From Marinobacter sp. (GTDB taxonomy: Bacteria; Pseudomonadota; Gammaproteobacteria; Pseudomonadales; Oleiphilaceae), in contig JAEPMM010000079.1 of NCBI GenBank assembly GCA_017643965.1, forward strand, positions 1 to 10,428: a stretch of 10,428 nt of DNA. Reading direction: 5' to 3'. Position numbers and translations under genes: made by a program. How positions within the stretch are numbered: position 1 is the first letter of the stretch; the number at the start of each line of letters is the position of its first letter. The notes below the pieces were generated by a model. The model ran no database searches, was not told where the DNA came from, and saw only the letters and a list, made by a program, of their open reading frames with translations. This document shows, piece after piece, positions 7,176 through 10,428 of this stretch.

Positions 7176-7700
7176 ATGCCAAAGAAGTTCATGAAACGAT
7201 ACCTACCAACGCCGGAGAAAATCCGCGCGATGGAATCGCTGCAATTCCTGGGCGACATCCTTCATGAACCCAACCTTTGGCACATCAACCGTCACAGCGT
7301 ATCCCGCGCCTTTCTGGTGGGCATTTTCCTGTGCCTTATTCCGATGCCATTTCAGATGCTGGCGGCCGCATTCTTTGCCATCTGGTTCAACGCCAACCTG
7401 CCCTTGTCCACCGTGCTGGTCTGGATCAGTAATCCGCTGACCATGCCGCCGATGTTCTACTTCAACTACAAGGTCGGCGCCTGGCTGCTGGATCGACCGG
7501 TGCTGAAATTCGAGTTCCAGGCGTCCTGGTCGTGGATCAGTGAGCGCATTCTCGACATCGGCATTCCGCTCTACCTGGGGTCGCTGATCGTGGCAACCCT
7601 CGCGGCATGTGCGGCCTACCTCACCATCCAGTTTCTCTGGCGGCGGAAAGTGCGCACTGACTGGCAGGAGCGCAGGCTGCTCCGGCGACCGAGCCGCTAG
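7176..7700 (+). CDS. DUF2062-family integral membrane protein of unknown function
   Basis: A 174-residue protein of the DUF2062 family. A basic N-terminus (MPKKFMKRYLPTPEKIR) precedes the conserved NLWHINRHSVSRAFLVG (33-49) and a hydrophobic core with about three helices: roughly 44-70, 76-103 (with SNPLTMPPMFYFNY, 85-98) and 129-154. The tail is strongly basic (WRRKVR...RRLLRRPSR), expected to stay in the cytoplasm. The ATG at 7176 is chosen over the one at 7074 because the first 34 residues of the longer frame lie over the comEC start and do not resemble the family, whereas MPKKFMKRYLP does. The Shine-Dalgarno is weak. The gene sits between comEC and the Lol genes, like PA2985 in Pseudomonas. 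No biochemical role is known to me. Confidence 0.9.
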   Translation: MPKKFMKRYLPTPEKIRAMESLQFLGDILHEPNLWHINRHSVSRAFLVGIFLCLIPMPFQMLAAAFFAIWFNANLPLSTVLVWISNPLTMPPMFYFNYKVGAWLLDRPVLKFEFQASWSWISERILDIGIPLYLGSLIVATLAACAAYLTIQFLWRRKVRTDWQERRLLRRPSR

Positions 7701-8407
7701 CGTTCGGTCAGCAGCCTTCCCTGCTCCAGACGGAGCACACGCCCGAGGCTACGGGCCATGCTCATATCGTGGGTCACCATCACAAAGGCAATACCCAGCC
7801 GGTCTCTCAGGGCTTCGATCAACTGCTTGACCCCCTCACCGGTGTGCTCATCAAGGTTCCCCGTGGGCTCATCCATCAACACGCAGTCCGGTTCATTGAC
7901 CAGAGCCCGCGCAATGGCCACCCGCTGTCTCTCGCCGCCGGAGAGCTCGCCGGGCTTGTGGGTCAGCCGCTGGCCCAATCCGACCTCACCCAGCACGGCC
8001 CGGGCTTTTGCTTCCGCGGCTTTCACCGCCATGCCACCGAGCGCACAGGGCATCATGACGTTTTCCAGGGCGGTAAACTCCGGCAGGAGGTGGTGGAACT
8101 GGTACACAAAGCCGAGATGGCGGTTACGGAAACGTGCCCGGCCCGCCTCACTCATGGCGTGAATGTCCTGATTACAAATGGAAATGTGGCCGGATGACGG
8201 GCGATCCAGACCGCCCAGCAGGTTCAACAGGGTGGTTTTGCCGGCACCACTGCTGCCAACGATCGCCACCGTTTCACCCGCCGAGACCCGCAGAGAGATG
8301 TCGGAGAAGATTGTCAGCTTTTCCGGGCCCTCGTTGTAGGTGCGGGTTACCTCGCGGCAATCAATCACCAGCGCGGTATCGGCGGCATATTCGGTGTTGT
8401 CATTCAT
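7697..8407 (-). CDS. lolD: Lipoprotein-releasing ABC transporter ATP-binding protein LolD
   Basis: LolD is the cytoplasmic ATPase of the complex that extracts outer-membrane lipoproteins from the inner membrane and passes them to LolA. The 236-residue protein has Walker A GSSGAGKT (51-58), the LolD-type Q-loop region FVYQFHHLLPEFTALENVMMP (100-120), signature LSGGE (155-159), Walker B VLMDEP (176-181) and switch His213. The HHLLPEFTALENV stretch separates it from other small ABC ATPases such as MacB or FtsE. Its ATG lies in ATGAATGA, overlapping the permease stop by eight bases, with GGAGG nine bases upstream inside the permease gene, so the two are translated together. Its TAG stop overlaps the stop of the convergent DUF2062 gene. 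Confidence 0.96.
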   Translation of the reverse strand: MNDNTEYAADTALVIDCREVTRTYNEGPEKLTIFSDISLRVSAGETVAIVGSSGAGKTTLLNLLGGLDRPSSGHISICNQDIHAMSEAGRARFRNRHLGFVYQFHHLLPEFTALENVMMPCALGGMAVKAAEAKARAVLGEVGLGQRLTHKPGELSGGERQRVAIARALVNEPDCVLMDEPTGNLDEHTGEGVKQLIEALRDRLGIAFVMVTHDMSMARSLGRVLRLEQGRLLTER

Positions 8408-9641
8408 AGCGCAGGGCCTCCGCCGGATCGACTCGTGATGCCCGCCAGGCGGGGTAAATAGTGGCCAGCAGGCTCATGGCCAGACCGGCACCGCTGATGA
8501 TGAACACGTCCTGCCATTGCAACTGGGAAGGCAGGTAGCTGATGAAGTACACATCGGCACTCAGGAACTGATGCCCCAGGGCGCTTTCCAGCCAGGAAAT
8601 GAAGGCACTGATATTGAGCGCACCGAAAACCCCCAGCGCAGTGCCAACCAGCGTACCGAAGATGCCGATGACGCCGCCCTGGATGATGAAGATGCGCATG
8701 ATGCGACCCGGTGTCGCGCCCATGGTGCGCAGGATCGCAATATCCGCCGTTTTGTCGGTTACCACCATCACCAGAGTCGACACGATGTTGAACGCGGCCA
8801 CTGCCACAATGAACATCAGCAGCAGGCCGATCATGGTCTTCTCCATGCGAATGGCCTGGAACAGATTGCCATGGGTGCGAGTCCAGTCCGAGATGTAATA
8901 GCGGCCATCCAGACTTCTCGCAGCCTGCTCTGCCACCCGCGGCGCCGCGAACAGATCATCCACCAGCAGGCGAACCCCCTGGGCCTGGCCGTTGGTTCGC
9001 ATCAGTTTCGACGCATCGTCCATATGCACCAGCGTGTAATTGCCGTCCAGCTCCGCGCCGACACTGAACACCCCCCTCACCGTGAATCGCTTGAGCCGCG
9101 GCAACACGCCCGCCGGGGTCACCGACGCTTCCGGCAGAACCACGGTCACCTTGTCACCGAGCTGTAACCGCAGGCTGGACGCCATGGTACGACCGATAAT
9201 TATGCCGAAATCACCGGATTTCAGATCGTCCAGATTCCCCTCGATCATGTGCTTCTCGATGATCGAAACGTCACGCTCCTGTTCCGGCAATATGCCATTG
9301 AGCAGAACGCCGCGAACGTCGCCACCGCCAGTCACCATGCCCTGCCCCTGGATGAAAGGAGCAGCGGCAAGCACCCGCGGGTGCTCCTCGACCCGGCGCA
9401 CGACACTTTCCCAGTCACGGATGTTGTCGGAGCCCTCGATCACCGCGTGCGGCACCATGCCAAGAATGCGCTGCTTGAGCTCACGGTCGAAGCCGTTCAT
9501 CACCGACAACACAATGATAAGCACGGCGACACCGAGCATCAGCCCGATCATCGACGTCAGAGAGATGAAAGAAATGAAGTGATTGCGTCGTTTCGCAGCG
9601 GTGTACCGCAAGCCGACGTAGAGCGATAAAGGTTTGAACAT
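8400..9641 (-). CDS. Lipoprotein-releasing ABC transporter permease, LolC/LolE family (LolF-like hybrid)
   Basis: This 413-residue permease has the FtsX-like four-helix layout: helix 1 (about 22-47), a large periplasmic domain (48-265), then helices at about 268-295, 316-345 and 379-397. It pairs with LolD to release lipoproteins. Some parts look like E. coli LolC: the hook-like SVTPAGVLPRLKRF (173-186), where LolA binds in LolC, AIRMEKTMIGLLL (263-275) and the PAEALRYE end. Others look like LolE: VPHAVIE (63-69), TDKTADIAILRTMGA (295-309) and GHQFLSADVYFISYLP (356-371). No second permease is visible, unlike the Pseudomonas lolCDE order, so a LolF homodimer is likely. Annotation pipelines would probably call it lolC or lolE. 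The ATG at 9641 is the only choice: an in-frame TAG lies seven codons upstream (9662-9660). Confidence 0.93.
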   Translation of the reverse strand: MFKPLSLYVGLRYTAAKRRNHFISFISLTSMIGLMLGVAVLIIVLSVMNGFDRELKQRILGMVPHAVIEGSDNIRDWESVVRRVEEHPRVLAAAPFIQGQGMVTGGGDVRGVLLNGILPEQERDVSIIEKHMIEGNLDDLKSGDFGIIIGRTMASSLRLQLGDKVTVVLPEASVTPAGVLPRLKRFTVRGVFSVGAELDGNYTLVHMDDASKLMRTNGQAQGVRLLVDDLFAAPRVAEQAARSLDGRYYISDWTRTHGNLFQAIRMEKTMIGLLLMFIVAVAAFNIVSTLVMVVTDKTADIAILRTMGATPGRIMRIFIIQGGVIGIFGTLVGTALGVFGALNISAFISWLESALGHQFLSADVYFISYLPSQLQWQDVFIISGAGLAMSLLATIYPAWRASRVDPAEALRYE

Positions 9642-9756
9642 GAGAAGAGGTGCCTGTTGCTACCTTCGGGTCATTCGGATTTCCATCCACTGCGTGAACG
9701 GAAACTGCTAAACTTTTCTGTATAAACACAAAACGCTGCGCTGATTCGGAGCCGCA
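9642..9756. promoter_or_regulatory. Divergent intergenic region between the lol operon and the PilZ gene
   Basis: This 115-base gap carries the promoters of both outward genes. On the plus strand TATAAA (9721-9726) is a plausible -10 box for the PilZ gene about 30 bases before its ATG, but no good -35 is spaced correctly. The PilZ ribosome site is GGAG at 9748-9751. On the minus strand the leader directly before the permease ATG is pyrimidine-rich (CACCTCTTCTC) with no Shine-Dalgarno. The middle (about 9710-9735) is clearly more AT-rich than its surroundings. Confidence 0.4.
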
Positions 9757-10350
9757 ATGCCTTCACAATCGTCCGACGTTACCGCTTCACCACCGCCCGA
9801 CGCCGGGGATCGTCGCGATTTCTTTCGGATCGAAGACCATATTGGTCTTGAACTCCGCCGGATCGTCGGCCGGGCCGAGGACGGCGACCGTTCGTTCAAC
9901 GGTGATCACCTGGGCAGCCTTCGGGCGGAATTAAAGCGCCTTGACCAGGACGTACGTGCACAGCTCGCCACGCTCGCAGAGCGGGATCGCCTGCTGACCG
10001 CCCTGATCAAGTCACTGAACGGAAAGCTCGATATACTGGCGCGCATTATGGCCTTTGAGCAAAATCCGTTGCAACCGGAGGACTGGCAGGATGTCACCCT
10101 CAGCGAGGGCGGCGTTGCTTTTTGCAGTGATCGCAACGCCTGGAGCGAGGGCGATTTACTGGCGGTACGGATGACACTTCCCCCGGAGCTGTTTCAGGCG
10201 CAAGCCGTGGCACGGGTTATCCACATCGAGAGCGACGCCACGGGCAGCGCCCGGGTTCACACCGAATTCACCGATATTCACGACAGTGACCGCCAGCAGA
10301 TTGCCAGGCATGTGATGCGGTGGCAGATCCGCCAACGACAAAAAGAGTAA
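9757..10350 (+). CDS. PilZ-domain protein with an internal coiled-coil insertion
   Basis: A 197-residue soluble protein; PilZ domains usually bind cyclic di-GMP. Near the N-terminus RDFFR (20-24) within RRDFFRIED fits the RxxxR motif. The second motif appears only at TLSEGGVAF (114-122), where the usual first Asp/Asn of [D/N]xSxxG is Thr. Strands then follow: GDLLAVRMTLP (132-142), QAVARVIHIES (149-159) and ARVHTEFTDI (165-174), ending in a basic helix. Between the motifs, residues 52-97 show a heptad pattern (Leu52, 55, 59, 62, Val66, Leu73, 80, 83, 87, 94, Ile97), predicting a long helix and oligomerisation. The start has GGAG five bases upstream. A PilZ gene (PA2989) also lies next to lolC in Pseudomonas aeruginosa. 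c-di-GMP binding is uncertain here. Confidence 0.85.
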   Translation: MPSQSSDVTASPPPDAGDRRDFFRIEDHIGLELRRIVGRAEDGDRSFNGDHLGSLRAELKRLDQDVRAQLATLAERDRLLTALIKSLNGKLDILARIMAFEQNPLQPEDWQDVTLSEGGVAFCSDRNAWSEGDLLAVRMTLPPELFQAQAVARVIHIESDATGSARVHTEFTDIHDSDRQQIARHVMRWQIRQRQKE

Positions 10351-10428
10351 ACTGGCGAAATGGTGTGACTTTTATTCGATTTTTTCGGATATTACGTTTT
10401 ATTCATGTCCTCAGGGACGCTCAGTACA
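10351..10428. other. AT-rich sequence downstream of the PilZ gene
   Basis: The 78 bases after the PilZ stop are unusually AT-rich for the window. ATTCGA and TCGGAT (10374-10390) could pair through six base pairs including one G-U around a five-T loop, but no strong T-run follows, so it is at best a weak terminator. An ATG at 10405 opens a frame of eight codons to the window edge without a Shine-Dalgarno; it is too short to call a gene. Confidence 0.3.

Noticed and set aside
8517..9167. 216-codon plus-strand frame opposite the Lol permease
   Set aside because: Antisense shadow rich in His, Gln and Arg; no start signal.
9718..9733. Possible LexA (SOS) box CTGTATAAACACAAAA before the PilZ gene
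   Set aside because: The left half matches CTGTATA but the right half lacks the required CAG at the correct spacing.
10405..10428. Possible start of a further plus-strand gene (ATG with eight open codons)
   Set aside because: Too short to judge, with no Shine-Dalgarno and no recognisable N-terminus.

Overview
The window is about 10.4 kb of compact, GC-rich gammaproteobacterial chromosome devoted mainly to the cell envelope. Gene order is close to the Pseudomonas block pilZ (PA2989) - lolC/D/E - PA2985 - comEC - exbB/exbD - lpxK - Trm112 - kdsB, but msbA sits between exbD and lpxK and there is only one Lol permease gene. Protein sequences and order suggest a marine gammaproteobacterium, Marinobacter or a near relative; this is inference from recall, not a database search.

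Layout. Minus strand, 4619 down to 1: exbB, exbD, msbA, lpxK, a Trm112-family zinc-ribbon gene and kdsB (3' end cut off by the window edge), packed with 4-base overlaps or gaps of 1-12 bases, so almost certainly one operon. Upstream, also on the minus strand, is comEC (7095-4711), separated from exbB by 91 bases. Divergent from comEC on the plus strand is a DUF2062 membrane protein gene (7176-7700). It converges on the minus-strand pair lolC/E-like (lolF) - lolD (9641-7697), and the two convergent stop codons share one CTAG. Divergent from the Lol pair is a plus-strand PilZ-domain gene (9757-10350).

How the genes fit together. KdsB makes CMP-Kdo, LpxK adds the 4'-phosphate to lipid A, and MsbA flips the lipid A-core across the inner membrane. 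ExbB/ExbD form a proton-driven stator-like pair co-transcribed with that pathway. The LolD/LolF transporter extracts lipoproteins destined for the outer membrane. ComEC is the inner-membrane DNA uptake channel. The PilZ protein is a likely c-di-GMP-related regulator of unknown target.

Most of the window is well-known housekeeping sequence, and I do not see an undescribed multi-gene system, CRISPR array, mobile element, tRNA or rRNA. The more interesting points are the hybrid LolC/LolE permease, the PilZ protein with a coiled coil inserted inside the PilZ domain, the ExbBD pair tied to lipid A export, and the run of GTG/TTG starts.
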